DNA of 64,000 nucleotides from Streptoverticillium olivoreticuli subsp. olivoreticuli (GCF_003391135.1 NZ_CP031455.1:2046001-2110000); one strand, 5' to 3'; shown: positions 8,964 to 16,444, counted from the stretch's first letter. Numbers and translations: made by a program. Notes: a model not told the origin generated them from the letters alone.

Positions 8964-9133
8964 TCATCGCCTCCGATTTCAGAATTAAAGACTGCCATCC
9001 GCCCGGGCATGTTGGGGTTCAAGATCAGCGCACAGAATTCAGCAGCTGTGGCAGCCGAATCGGAGCGCAGGTCGGCCAGGGTTAATTCTCCGATGTCCGG
9101 GAGGGGACGTCCAGGGAGATTTACATCGCTCAT
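8933..9133 (-). CDS. FxsA-like RiPP precursor with internal FxSxx motif and 13-residue C-terminal tail
   Basis: 66-residue candidate precursor for the FxsB maturase. The ATG at 9133 has AAAGGTGACC upstream. The leader LPDIGELTLADLRSDS resembles FxsA leaders, and the FxSxx motif is FNSEI at residues 49-53. In the known family this motif is the extreme C-terminus. Here no stop follows Ile53 and the frame continues as GGDECLPTSTNSS through the fxsB ribosome site, overlapping fxsB. Phe49 and Ser51 are the likely crosslinked residues if FxsB chemistry applies. Either this is a variant with a follower peptide, or the stop codon was lost. Assignment rests on position, leader likeness and motif. Confidence 0.75.
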   Translation of the reverse strand: MSDVNLPGRPLPDIGELTLADLRSDSAATAAEFCALILNPNMPGRMAVFNSEIGGDECLPTSTNSS

Positions 9134-9321
9134 GGTCACCTTTTCCGTCGCAGAGAAAGGAATCACCCACGCAGAGCCCACAGGGGCGCACGCGCAGAGG
9201 CGGCGATCATCCACGCGCAAGGTCCACGGACCTCCCCCAGCGGTATCAGAATAGCACCGACTCCCTCCGCCTTCCCAGGCTTCCGGATACTTCCGCTCCC
9301 AGGTCGCGTACACTTCAGCCG

Positions 9322-9864
9322 GTGAATATCGAACCGGCTCAGAGATCACAGATCGCTCTCCGGTTGCTCACGGCAGAGGACGAAGCAAGATTCATTGAAC
9401 TGGCTCGGATGAGCGTCGATCTCCATCGCCCGTGGGTCGGAACACCTCGCACGTCGAGTGAATTTTCGACCTATCTGGCGAGATCCGATCAGGCAACTGC
9501 CGTCTGCATGGTGGTCTGCTTCAAGGAGCGGGCCGACCTGGTCGGAATGATCAACATCAACGGCATCGTTCGAGGCCCCTACCAACGGGGCGTGCTTGGT
9601 TACGCCGCTTTCCTGCCCTACGCAGGTCGGGGCTACATGTCCACGGGCGTCGCGCTCGCGGTGCACTATGCCTTCGACCAGTTGAGGCTCCATCGCGTGG
9701 AAGCCGATATCCAGCCGGGCAACACCGCCTCGCTGAGACTCGTCCGACAACTCGGATTCCGGAAGGAGGGCGTCTCACCCGGTTTCATCAAGATTGACGG
9801 AGTCTGGTGCGACCACGAACGCTGGGCCATCACAAGAGAGATGGAGCTCCCCCACGTCCGGTAG
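9322..9864 (+). CDS. GNAT N-acetyltransferase, RimJ/RimL-like
   Basis: 180-residue GNAT acyltransferase using acetyl-CoA. The CoA-binding loop GRGYMSTG is at about residue 95, followed by the RimJ-type stretch VEADIQPGNTASLRLVRQLGF. Translation starts at GTG 9322, needed to include the first beta strand (IALRLLTAEDEARF). No ribosome site is present, but TACACT at 9309-9314 lies 7 bp before the start, consistent with a leaderless transcript. It is divergent from the RiPP precursor gene and lies inside the FxsB/NLR locus, so it may modify the peptide, confer self-protection, or be unrelated. RimJ-like enzymes acetylate protein or peptide N-termini, or small molecules. Confidence 0.88.
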   Translation: MNIEPAQRSQIALRLLTAEDEARFIELARMSVDLHRPWVGTPRTSSEFSTYLARSDQATAVCMVVCFKERADLVGMININGIVRGPYQRGVLGYAAFLPYAGRGYMSTGVALAVHYAFDQLRLHRVEADIQPGNTASLRLVRQLGFRKEGVSPGFIKIDGVWCDHERWAITREMELPHVR

Positions 9865-9904
9865 CAGTAACCCCGCTGCCCACCGAGGAGCAACGGGCAG
9901 CGCT

Positions 9905-10225
9905 TCATTGGATCGTGAACCCACCATGAATGTCACGGGCCTGAACAACGTTCTCGGCCTGACCGTGGAACGAGTTGGCGATACCCTCGCTGGCTGCCTG
10001 GTTCCATAGGACCTGGCACTCCTGCCGAAACGCAGGGTCGCGCGTGAACTCCTCGTCGAGGGCCACCGAGAGCTGCGCCTGGGACTCCAGATCATTCGAA
10101 CGGTTTGCGAAACGCTCCCTGATCCTCCAGACAAGGGCCGACAGAGCTGCCCCGGTAGACTCACCCACACCGGTGGCGACACCGGCGGCGAGGGCTCCGG
10201 CGATGGCAAGGGACAAAGGGTCCAT
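9905..10225 (-). CDS. Small putative effector with C-terminal RHIM-like motif shared with the NLR-like protein
   Basis: 106-residue protein. The ATG at 10225 follows GGAGGA at 5-bp spacing. The N-terminal 35 residues are Gly/Ala-rich and hydrophobic (MDPLSLAIAGALAAGVATGV), as in small Streptomyces proteins that precede such motifs. The middle is helical and charged (FTRDPAFRQECQVLWNQAA). The C-terminal residues 83-102 (ANSFHGQAENVVQARDIHGG) match the N-terminus of the NLR-like protein at 13 of 20 positions. Pairs of an NLR and a motif-bearing effector are known from bacterial amyloid-signalling (BASS) loci, where the effector's helical domain acts downstream. That role is inferred here. It is convergent with the GNAT gene. 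Confidence 0.78.
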   Translation of the reverse strand: MDPLSLAIAGALAAGVATGVGESTGAALSALVWRIRERFANRSNDLESQAQLSVALDEEFTRDPAFRQECQVLWNQAASEGIANSFHGQAENVVQARDIHGGFTIQ

Positions 10226-10565
10226 TCGAGTCCTCCACGGTGAGGGTGACGTGTCCATCATGAGGCCGTTGCCAGACGGAAGCCATAGGGTCCAGTCCGC
10301 GCGAACTCCCGTTGCATCGCGCAGATTTCGCCCGGCCGGAGGAAGAGCCACCAGTCGGCCGACTGGGTACACAGTCAGGACTGTCCGCAGGCCACGCCGA
10401 CGGACCGACCTATCTCTGCTCTGCGGTGGTTGGCCGGCGAACGAGTGGGCTTGCCGAACCAGACGCAGTACGCCGGGGTTGCGCGGCGTCAGAAGCTCTG
10501 GGATGCGCCGTCGATGGTGTGAGCAGTGGCGTCGAAGGCATGCATTCGAGTACGGAGATGGCCGG
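10226..10565. other. Stretch without a supportable gene
   Basis: About 340 bases upstream of the putative effector. Several overlapping frames are open only because of base composition. A short plus-strand run near 10430 (LRWLAGERVGLPNQTQYAGV) looks protein-like but has no plausible start and stops within about 35 codons. The promoter of the effector gene should lie near its left edge, but no clear -35/-10 pair was found. Confidence 0.3.
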
Positions 10566-10569
10566 TGAA

Positions 10570-10984
10570 CCATGACCAGCTGAAGTGCTACGGCCGGTCG
10601 GATCAAAGTAGTAGCTGGAGCAGCCGCCGGAGTTGTAGACGGTGCGCGGCAGGGCGCGCTGTACCTCGACGCTGAACACTGGTCTATGACTCAAGGAGCA
10701 CGTTCAGGGTGGTGCCACCGTGGGTGTCCAGGTCGCGGACGACGTCCGTCAGGTACCGGAGTTGAGCTTCGAGGACAGTGCACGCCGAAGAGTGCCCCGT
10801 CCCAAAGTTCGGGCCGAGCAGCAGGACGACGTTCGGAAATCCCGTCCACCATGGCGCCCAGGTAAGCCTGCGGGCTGCCCTTCCAGTGGTCGTTCAGGGT
10901 GCGGCCGTCGGCATCGAAGATCTGGTGTGTGATCGGCATGCCGAGGATGTGGAAGCCGCTTCTTAGACGAGCCTTGATACCCCA
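10570..10984 (-). pseudogene. C-terminal remnant of a Baeyer-Villiger-type FAD monooxygenase, frameshifted
   Basis: Three minus-strand pieces in different frames join into the end of a flavoprotein monooxygenase. The first is GFHILGMPITHQIFDADGRT to YLGAMVDG. After an extra A near 10839 comes FPNVVLLLGPNFGTGHSS to VRDLDTHGGTTLNVLL. After a second shift and an in-frame TAG comes VFSVEVQRALPRTVYNSGGC to FDPTGR. The GFPN, GPN and SGGC signatures are those of Baeyer-Villiger and related N-hydroxylating monooxygenases. The N-terminal FAD and NADPH domains are absent, so the gene is dead. It marks the right edge of the accessory stretch around the FxsB/NLR locus. Confidence 0.75.
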
Positions 10985-10999
10985 CCTACGGCCAACCAC

Positions 11000-11403
11000 C
11001 CCAGGGCTTCCCTCGCGTCAACGCCAACCCTCGGCGCAGCGTCAAAGCACCGCTACAGCGGTGACGATGCTCTGTGCCTCTGGATGCCGACGACCCTGAT
11101 GAGCATCGCCGGACAAGCTCGAAGAGCCTTCTCGAACTGGTCGAGATCGTCCGCACGCACCTGTTCCTGGAGTACCAGTGGCGCTACACCGGCGGAGAGT
11201 CCGCCTCGTCAGACGCCTGACAGGAGCTGACCGACGAGGTCAGCTCCCTGCTCGCCCGCATAGCGTTCCACTACGCCCGGCTCCAGATCGAAGCCTCGTC
11301 TGTTGCCGAACCCTCCGCCGCCCTCGTCGACGCCGCGAGCTCCGAGCCCGTGTCCACATGAGAGCCCTGGTTTGTGTCAACTATCGCCTGTCGCCACACC
11401 GGG
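11000..11403 (+). other. Gene-poor 400-bp stretch with a possible plus-strand remnant
   Basis: No intact gene. One plus-strand frame from about 11095 reads DEHRRTSSKSLLELVEIVRT onwards to a TGA at about 11218-11220, then continues QELTDEVSSLLARIAFHYAR to a second TGA near 11360. The run looks like real protein broken by a stop, but no family is recognised and no start is evident. It is the last of the decayed material before the conserved acyl-CoA dehydrogenase. Confidence 0.3.
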
Positions 11404-12591
11404 TCACCGCCGCACCCGCGGCATGCCCAAGCCGATCCAGGAGATGATCTCCCGCTGGATCTCGTTGTTGCCGCCGCCGAAGGTGAAGATGACGGCGCTG
11501 CGGTAGCCGCGTTCGAGTTCGCCGTGGAGGGCCTCGCCCGCCGAGCCCTCCTTGAGGGGGCCCGCGGCGGCGAGGACCTCCATCAGCCAGGCGTAGGCGT
11601 CGCGGCGCGCCTCGGAGCCGTAGACCTTGACGGCCGAGGCGTCCTGCGGGGTGAGGGTGCCCCGGTGGAGGGCGTCCACCATCTGCCAGTTGAGCAGTTT
11701 CATCGCGTCGAGGCGCAGGTGCGTGCGGGCCAGCCGGCCGCGTACCCAGCCGAGGTCGGCGACGCGGCGGCCGTCGGGCAGCCGGGTGGCCGCCGCCCAG
11801 CGGCGGACGTCGCGCAGGGCGCGGATGGCGGTGGTGCCATGGGCAGCGAGGGTGACGCGCTCGTGGTTGAGCTGGGTGGTGATCAGCCGCCAGCCCTTGT
11901 TCTCCTCCCCCACCCGGTTGCGGACGGGGACGCGGACGTCCTCGTAGTAACCGGCGGTCGTGCCGTGGGAGGCGAGGGTGTCGATGGGGGTGCAGGAGTA
12001 GCCGGGGGCGCTGGTCGGCATGAGGAGGATGCTGATGCCGCGGTGGGGCGGTACGCCGTCCTCGGCGGGCGCGGTGCGCACGGCGAGCCAGATCCAGTCG
12101 GCGGTGTCGCCGTTGGTCGTCCAGATCTTCTGTCCGTTGACGACGTAGTCGTCGCCGTCGCGGACCGCGCGGGTCTTCAGCGAGGCGAGGTCCGTGCCCG
12201 CGTCGGGCTCGCTGTAGCCGATGGCGAAGTCGATCTCCCCGGAGAGGATCCTCGGCAGGAAGTACGCCTTCTGCTCCGCGGTGCCGTACTGCATGATCGT
12301 CGGGCCGACGGTGTTGAGCGCCATGAGCGGCAGGGGCACCCCGGCCTGTGCGGCCTCGTCGAAGAAGACGAACTGTTCCATCGGGGTCATCCCGCTGCCC
12401 CCGTACTCCTTCGGCCAGCCCACGCCCAGGCGGCCGTCGGCACCGAGCCGGCGGATGGTGTCGCGGTAGAAGCGCTTCTGCAGGGCGGGGTCGGTGTGCC
12501 GGGCGTAGGCGTTGTCGGGGACGAGGCCGGCGAAGTAGTCCCGTAGTTCGGCGCGGAACCGCCGCTGCTCGGGTGTGTGGCTGAGGTCCAT
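11404..12591 (-). CDS. Acyl-CoA dehydrogenase family protein
   Basis: 395-residue FAD-dependent acyl-CoA dehydrogenase, predicted to introduce an alpha-beta double bond into a CoA thioester. The ATG at 12591 follows GGAGGG. Family signatures are YSEPDAGTDLASLKTRA near residue 140, WTTNGDTADWIW (FAD/substrate region), and the C-terminal FGGGNNEIQREIISWIGLG. The N-terminal helical domain (TPEQRRFRAELRDYF) is complete and the length is normal. It stands alone on the minus strand, downstream of a PAP2 phosphatase gene. The acyl substrate and the partner electron-transfer flavoprotein are not identifiable here. Confidence 0.93.
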   Translation of the reverse strand: MDLSHTPEQRRFRAELRDYFAGLVPDNAYARHTDPALQKRFYRDTIRRLGADGRLGVGWPKEYGGSGMTPMEQFVFFDEAAQAGVPLPLMALNTVGPTIMQYGTAEQKAYFLPRILSGEIDFAIGYSEPDAGTDLASLKTRAVRDGDDYVVNGQKIWTTNGDTADWIWLAVRTAPAEDGVPPHRGISILLMPTSAPGYSCTPIDTLASHGTTAGYYEDVRVPVRNRVGEENKGWRLITTQLNHERVTLAAHGTTAIRALRDVRRWAAATRLPDGRRVADLGWVRGRLARTHLRLDAMKLLNWQMVDALHRGTLTPQDASAVKVYGSEARRDAYAWLMEVLAAAGPLKEGSAGEALHGELERGYRSAVIFTFGGGNNEIQREIISWIGLGMPRVRR

Positions 12592-12728
12592 GGGCCCTCC
12601 GTAGGGTCGCGCCGTCGCCGCGGGTGACGGCGCACACACTAGAACCCGTTGCAGAAATCCGGAAGGCGCCGGGAACGACGGCGGGCCGGCCGCCACTGGC
12701 GACCGGCCCGCTGGTTGTGGTGGAGGCG

Positions 12729-13511
12729 TCAGCGCCCCGCGTGCTTGCGGTGCCGCCCGCCGGTGGACGCGGGGCCGCTGCCCGCCGCCCGCCTGCGCCC
12801 GCCGGGTACGGCCCCGTGGACGTGCGCCGCGTCGCCCTCGCCCAGCTCGCGGGAGAGTCCGTAGCGCTCCATCAGCGGCAGCCGGTGCAGTCGCGGCAGC
12901 GCCCAGGCGTGCCAGACGCCGGTCACGAAGAAGATCGCGGAACCGGCGATCAGCACCGAGCCGAACGTGTCCGTGGGGTAGTGGGCGCCGACGTACATCC
13001 GGGAGAAGGCGACGAGCAGCACCGCGAGGACGCCGCAGACCACGGCGGTCCGCCGGTGGCGGCTCTCCCGCAGGAGGAAGTACGCGGCGACCGCCACGGC
13101 GACGGTGAAGGCGGTGTGGCCGCTGGGGAAGCTGTTGGAGCCGATCTCGGGGTCGAGCATGAACTCCCGGGGCGGCCGGGGGCGGGCCACGACGGCCTTC
13201 GCCAGTTGCGTGCCGTTCCAGCCGATCGCGACGACGAGGAAGGTGGCCACCGCGCGCATCGGCCGCCGCCGCACGAACAGCAGCCAGCCGCTCCAGAGCG
13301 CGAGGATCACGACTCCGGCCACCGGCGAGGCCAGGTAGCTGACACCCTCCATCGTGTGATTCAGCCAGCCGGTGCGGAGCTTCTGGATCGTGCGGTCCAG
13401 CTGGAGGTCGTGCGGCTGGATCAGATGGGTGTGCGCGGCGACCAGTCCCAGCGTGATCGCGAGCGCGAACAGCAGGATGGAGTTGCGCAACCAGTGGCGC
13501 ACGTACGGCAT
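12729..13511 (-). CDS. PAP2-family membrane phosphatase
   Basis: 260-residue integral membrane phosphatase of the PAP2 superfamily, likely acting on a lipid phosphate such as phosphatidic acid or a polyprenyl diphosphate at the outer face of the membrane. The three motifs are present: KAVVARPRPP, PSGHTAF and SRMYVGAHYPTD (catalytic His). Five to six hydrophobic segments run through residues 10-215. The C-terminal tail after about 220 is basic and low-complexity. The ATG at 13511 precedes the first membrane helix (RNSILLFALAITLGL). It is divergent from the TetR gene and about 170 bp from the TetR operator, so common control is possible. Confidence 0.92.
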   Translation of the reverse strand: MPYVRHWLRNSILLFALAITLGLVAAHTHLIQPHDLQLDRTIQKLRTGWLNHTMEGVSYLASPVAGVVILALWSGWLLFVRRRPMRAVATFLVVAIGWNGTQLAKAVVARPRPPREFMLDPEIGSNSFPSGHTAFTVAVAVAAYFLLRESRHRRTAVVCGVLAVLLVAFSRMYVGAHYPTDTFGSVLIAGSAIFFVTGVWHAWALPRLHRLPLMERYGLSRELGEGDAAHVHGAVPGGRRRAAGSGPASTGGRHRKHAGR

Positions 13512-13680
13512 GGGTGGGGCGTCCTTTGTATCGGTAGGGCGGTACCGGCACAGCAGTACACGCGCAGGTGACGAGCGCAATGCCGCGCGGGTCGTCGGCA
13601 CGGCTGTACGCAAAGCTACACGCGACGCCCGCTCGCCCCGCTCCCCCTTCACCGGCCGGACCCCCGGAGTGCGACGGCGC

Positions 13681-13702
13681 GTTACCGTACACATACGGAA
13701 AC
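13681..13702. promoter_or_regulatory. 22-bp near-perfect palindrome, likely TetR operator
   Basis: GTTACCGTA-CACA-TACGGAAAC: the 9-bp arms match at 8 of 9 positions. It lies upstream of the TetR-family gene at 13807 and is followed by CAGTAT, a possible -10 element. Size and shape are typical of autoregulatory TetR operators in Streptomyces. The divergent PAP2 gene starts about 170 bp away and may share control. Confidence 0.7.
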
Positions 13703-13806
13703 AGTATCCTCAAACGCCTGCGAAGATCCGGAACACCGTCACCCGGCGCCCTTGCGCCCCCGTCGGCGGCGGACCCGGCGGCACGCGTACGAGAGAGGGC
13801 AGAACA

Positions 13807-14412
13807 CTGACCGGCAGCACACCCCAACGCCCGAAGCGGGGACGGCCGTCCCGGCTGTCGCGCGAGCACATCGTCACCGCCGCCTACGAGATCATCCTCA
13901 AGGAGGGCGCGGAGAATCTGACGATGCGCCGGCTGGCCAGTGCGCTGGGGAGCACGGCGATGGCGGTCTATCACCACGTACGGGACAAGGACGAGTTGCT
14001 GACGCTGACCCTTGAGCACGCCGCCCGCGCGCTGCCGCGGCCGGAGCTGCCCGAGGAACCGCGGGAGCGGCTGGCCACGGTCTGCGGGCTGATGCACCAG
14101 GCCTTCGTGAGCAACCCGTGGGTGGTGCCCATCGTGGCGCGCGGGGAGCCGACGGACATGCCCGCGGTGTGGATGACGGAGGAGATCGTCGGAGCGCTCG
14201 TCGGCTGCGGGCTCAGCCGGGAGCGGGCGGTCGAGGCGCACCGGACGATCTGGTACTACACGGCCGGGCAGATCCTCGCGACCGTGCCACGGCCGGGCGG
14301 GCCCGGCCTCCCATCGGCGGCCGCCCCGGCCGGGACCGAGGGGCGGAACCACTACCTCCGGGGCGTGCGGCACATCCTCGACGGGGTGCTCCCTGCGCCC
14401 GGTTCCCACTGA
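13807..14412 (+). CDS. TetR-family transcriptional regulator, possible CTG start
   Basis: About 201-residue TetR-type repressor. The DNA-binding domain runs from about residue 15 (IVTAAYEIILKEGAENLTMR, then LGSTAMAVYHHVRDKDELL), followed by a TetR_C-type ligand domain. No ATG or GTG stands close before the conserved start. The best-placed initiator is CTG at 13807, seven bases after GAGGG, giving (M)TGSTPQRPKRGRPSRLSRE. A GTG further upstream would place the start before the operator, and the first in-frame ATG is inside the HTH. The last 61 bp overlap the convergent gene at 14352-15038. It probably represses itself through the palindrome at 13681-13702. Confidence 0.85.
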   Translation: MTGSTPQRPKRGRPSRLSREHIVTAAYEIILKEGAENLTMRRLASALGSTAMAVYHHVRDKDELLTLTLEHAARALPRPELPEEPRERLATVCGLMHQAFVSNPWVVPIVARGEPTDMPAVWMTEEIVGALVGCGLSRERAVEAHRTIWYYTAGQILATVPRPGGPGLPSAAAPAGTEGRNHYLRGVRHILDGVLPAPGSH

Positions 14413-15038
14413 GGGCGGCGGCGCAGCTCCTCCGCCCCCGCCCCCGACAGCCGGTCGAGGGCGGCCGGGCGGCCGGTGAGCAGCAGCAGGATCGAGCCGA
14501 TCGGCCCTTCCACCTCGTGGCCCTCCCCCGCGGCCCACTCGGTGTCCGTCGCGGCGAACCGCAGCCCGTACAGGTTCTTCCGGGCGTGGAAGGGGAAGCC
14601 CGTCGTCCAGACGCGGGTGGCGGCGACGGCCGCCGCCTGCGGCGGCATCTCGCGCGGCCTGCCCAGGGGCAGCGCGATGTCCTGGCCGTGCACGAGGACG
14701 TCCAGGAGCGGCTCCAGGTGGCTCGTCCCCACGGCGTGGCGGCGGGAGGCGGCCGTCGCGCGGATCTCGGCGGCCAGCGCCGCGGTGGGCCGCCGCGCGG
14801 CGTAGCGCCGGGCGGTGTCGCGCACCATGCGGTGGAAGCTGCCCCGCGCCCGTACGAGACCGATCAGCGCGGCGCCGGGGCCGGTGTGCGACAGGGCGAG
14901 GTGGGCGGCGACGTCGCGTACGCGCCAGCCCTCGCAGAGGGAGAGGCGCTCCCACTCCTCGTCGGAGAGCCGGTCCAGCAGGTCGGCGAGGCTCCGGCGC
15001 TCGGCGCCGGTCGTCCGCCAGACCTCTTCGACGTCCAT
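14352..15038 (-). CDS. Maleylpyruvate-isomerase/DinB-fold family protein (mycothiol-dependent type)
   Basis: 228-residue protein of the MDMPI_N/DinB-like four-helix fold common in actinobacteria, where it is thought to bind metal and use mycothiol. The family motif CEGWRVRDVAAHLALSH is near residue 45 and the second metal-site region EPLLDVLVHGQDIALPLGRP near 120. The ATG at 15038 gives MDVEEVWRTTGAERRSL; an ATG 15 bases upstream (MVVSA) is also possible. It is convergent with the TetR gene and overlaps it by 61 bp at the 3' ends. The exact substrate is unknown; many members are annotated only as TIGR03083-type proteins. Confidence 0.85.
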   Translation of the reverse strand: MDVEEVWRTTGAERRSLADLLDRLSDEEWERLSLCEGWRVRDVAAHLALSHTGPGAALIGLVRARGSFHRMVRDTARRYAARRPTAALAAEIRATAASRRHAVGTSHLEPLLDVLVHGQDIALPLGRPREMPPQAAAVAATRVWTTGFPFHARKNLYGLRFAATDTEWAAGEGHEVEGPIGSILLLLTGRPAALDRLSGAGAEELRRRPQWEPGAGSTPSRMCRTPRR

Positions 15039-15244
15039 TGCGCTCACCACCATCACGCCCCGCACGACCGAATGCCCATTTTAGTCGCCTTTGGGCGCTC
15101 CGGACACCGCCGGGCGCTCCCTTCAGGCACGCAGAGTGCCGCATGGCCGGATTCCGCCCGCCGCGGTCAACGCGGCTCAACTGGCAGGGTGTTGGACGAG
15201 TCCTGCCCCGTGCACTGTCCATCGAAGCGGAGGGACCGCAGAGC

Positions 15245-16444
15245 ATGAAGGTACGCACGATTCACAGAGCACTGGTGGGCGCGCTGGTCACCGCCGCGGT
15301 GACCGCGACCGCCCTCACCGCACCCGCCTCGGCCGCGCCGGGCCGCGGCACCGACCCGCACGCCGCGACCCGGGCCGCGATGGAGGCACAGGTACGGGCC
15401 GGGGTGCCCGGGGTGCTGGGGCGGAGCGTGGATGAGGACGGGGTCTGGCAGGGGTCCGCCGGGGTCGCGGACCGCACCACGCAGCGGCCGCGCGCGGCGC
15501 AGGACCGCTTCCGGGTCGGCAGCATCACCAAGGCATTCGTCTCCGTCGTCCTCCTCCAGCAGGAGGCCGAGGGCAGGATCCGGCTCGACGACACAGTCGA
15601 GCACTGGCTGCCGGGCGTGGTCCGCGGCCACGGCCACGACGGGCGCGGCATCACGGTCCGTCAACTCCTCAACCACACCAGCGGGATCTACAACTACACC
15701 GAGGACCCGGATCTCCTCAAGACGCTCACCAAGGACTTCTACCGGCACCGCTTCGACGTCCACACCCCGCGGCAGCTGGTGGACATCGCCATGACCCACG
15801 CGCCGGACTTCGGGCCCGGCAAGGGCTGGCACTACTCCAACACCAACTACGTCCTCGCCGGCATGATCGCGGGAAAGGTGTCCGGCCGGTCGTACGCCTC
15901 CGAGATCACCCGGCGCGTCATCGAGCCCCTGCGCCTGCGGGCCACGACGCTGCCGGGCACCTCGCCGTGGATGCCGGACCCGCACGGGCGGGCATACGGC
16001 AAGCTGGACGACGCCCCGGACGCGAAGATCCACGACGTCACCGACTTCAACCCCTCGTGGGCGTCCTCCGCGGGCGAGATCATCTCCACCACCGGCGACC
16101 TCAACCGCTTCTACCACGCGCTGCTCGGCGGGAAGCTCCTCCCGGAGCGCCAGCAGCGGGAGTTGCTCACCACGGTGCCGACGGGGAGCCCCGGGTTCGC
16201 GTACGGCCTCGGTGTCCTCACCGGGACGCTGTCGTGCGGGGTGCAGGTGTGGGCACACGACGGCGGGATCCCCGGATCCACGTCGGTCGTCTCCTCGACA
16301 CCGGACGGACGGCACACCGCGGCCTTCAATTTCAACGCCGACTGGACGGGCGACACCGGCGCCCTGATCGAGGCGGAGTACTGCGGCAAGGCGCCCGGCG
16401 CCGCGCCGTCGCACCTGTCGGCGGCGCTGGCGACGATGCACTGA
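15245..16444 (+). CDS. Secreted serine hydrolase, beta-lactamase/D-Ala-D-Ala carboxypeptidase (R61) type
   Basis: 399-residue secreted penicillin-binding-fold hydrolase. A signal peptide spans residues 1-31 (LVTAAVTATALTAPASAAPG, cleavage after ASA). The catalytic S-x-x-K is SITK at 93-96, the Y-x-N motif is YSN at 197-199, and the third motif is HDGG near 338. Such proteins remove D-Ala from peptidoglycan stems or act as esterases. The ATG at 15245 follows GGAGGG. A strong hairpin at 16465-16496 ends the transcript and faces the convergent phospholipase D gene. It is a single-gene unit. Confidence 0.93.
   Translation: MKVRTIHRALVGALVTAAVTATALTAPASAAPGRGTDPHAATRAAMEAQVRAGVPGVLGRSVDEDGVWQGSAGVADRTTQRPRAAQDRFRVGSITKAFVSVVLLQQEAEGRIRLDDTVEHWLPGVVRGHGHDGRGITVRQLLNHTSGIYNYTEDPDLLKTLTKDFYRHRFDVHTPRQLVDIAMTHAPDFGPGKGWHYSNTNYVLAGMIAGKVSGRSYASEITRRVIEPLRLRATTLPGTSPWMPDPHGRAYGKLDDAPDAKIHDVTDFNPSWASSAGEIISTTGDLNRFYHALLGGKLLPERQQRELLTTVPTGSPGFAYGLGVLTGTLSCGVQVWAHDGGIPGSTSVVSSTPDGRHTAAFNFNADWTGDTGALIEAEYCGKAPGAAPSHLSAALATMH

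Noticed and set aside
8680..8967. ATG at 8967 as the start of fxsB
   Set aside because: Out of frame with the radical SAM motif. The GTG at 8963 has GGAGG at good spacing and leads into PYIDQFVLKVHGGCNLAC.
11404..15258. A 1284-codon open frame on the minus strand
   Set aside because: Only its last 395 codons (from 12591) are an acyl-CoA dehydrogenase. The rest runs out of frame through PAP2, antisense to TetR and through another gene, and is open only because of high GC.
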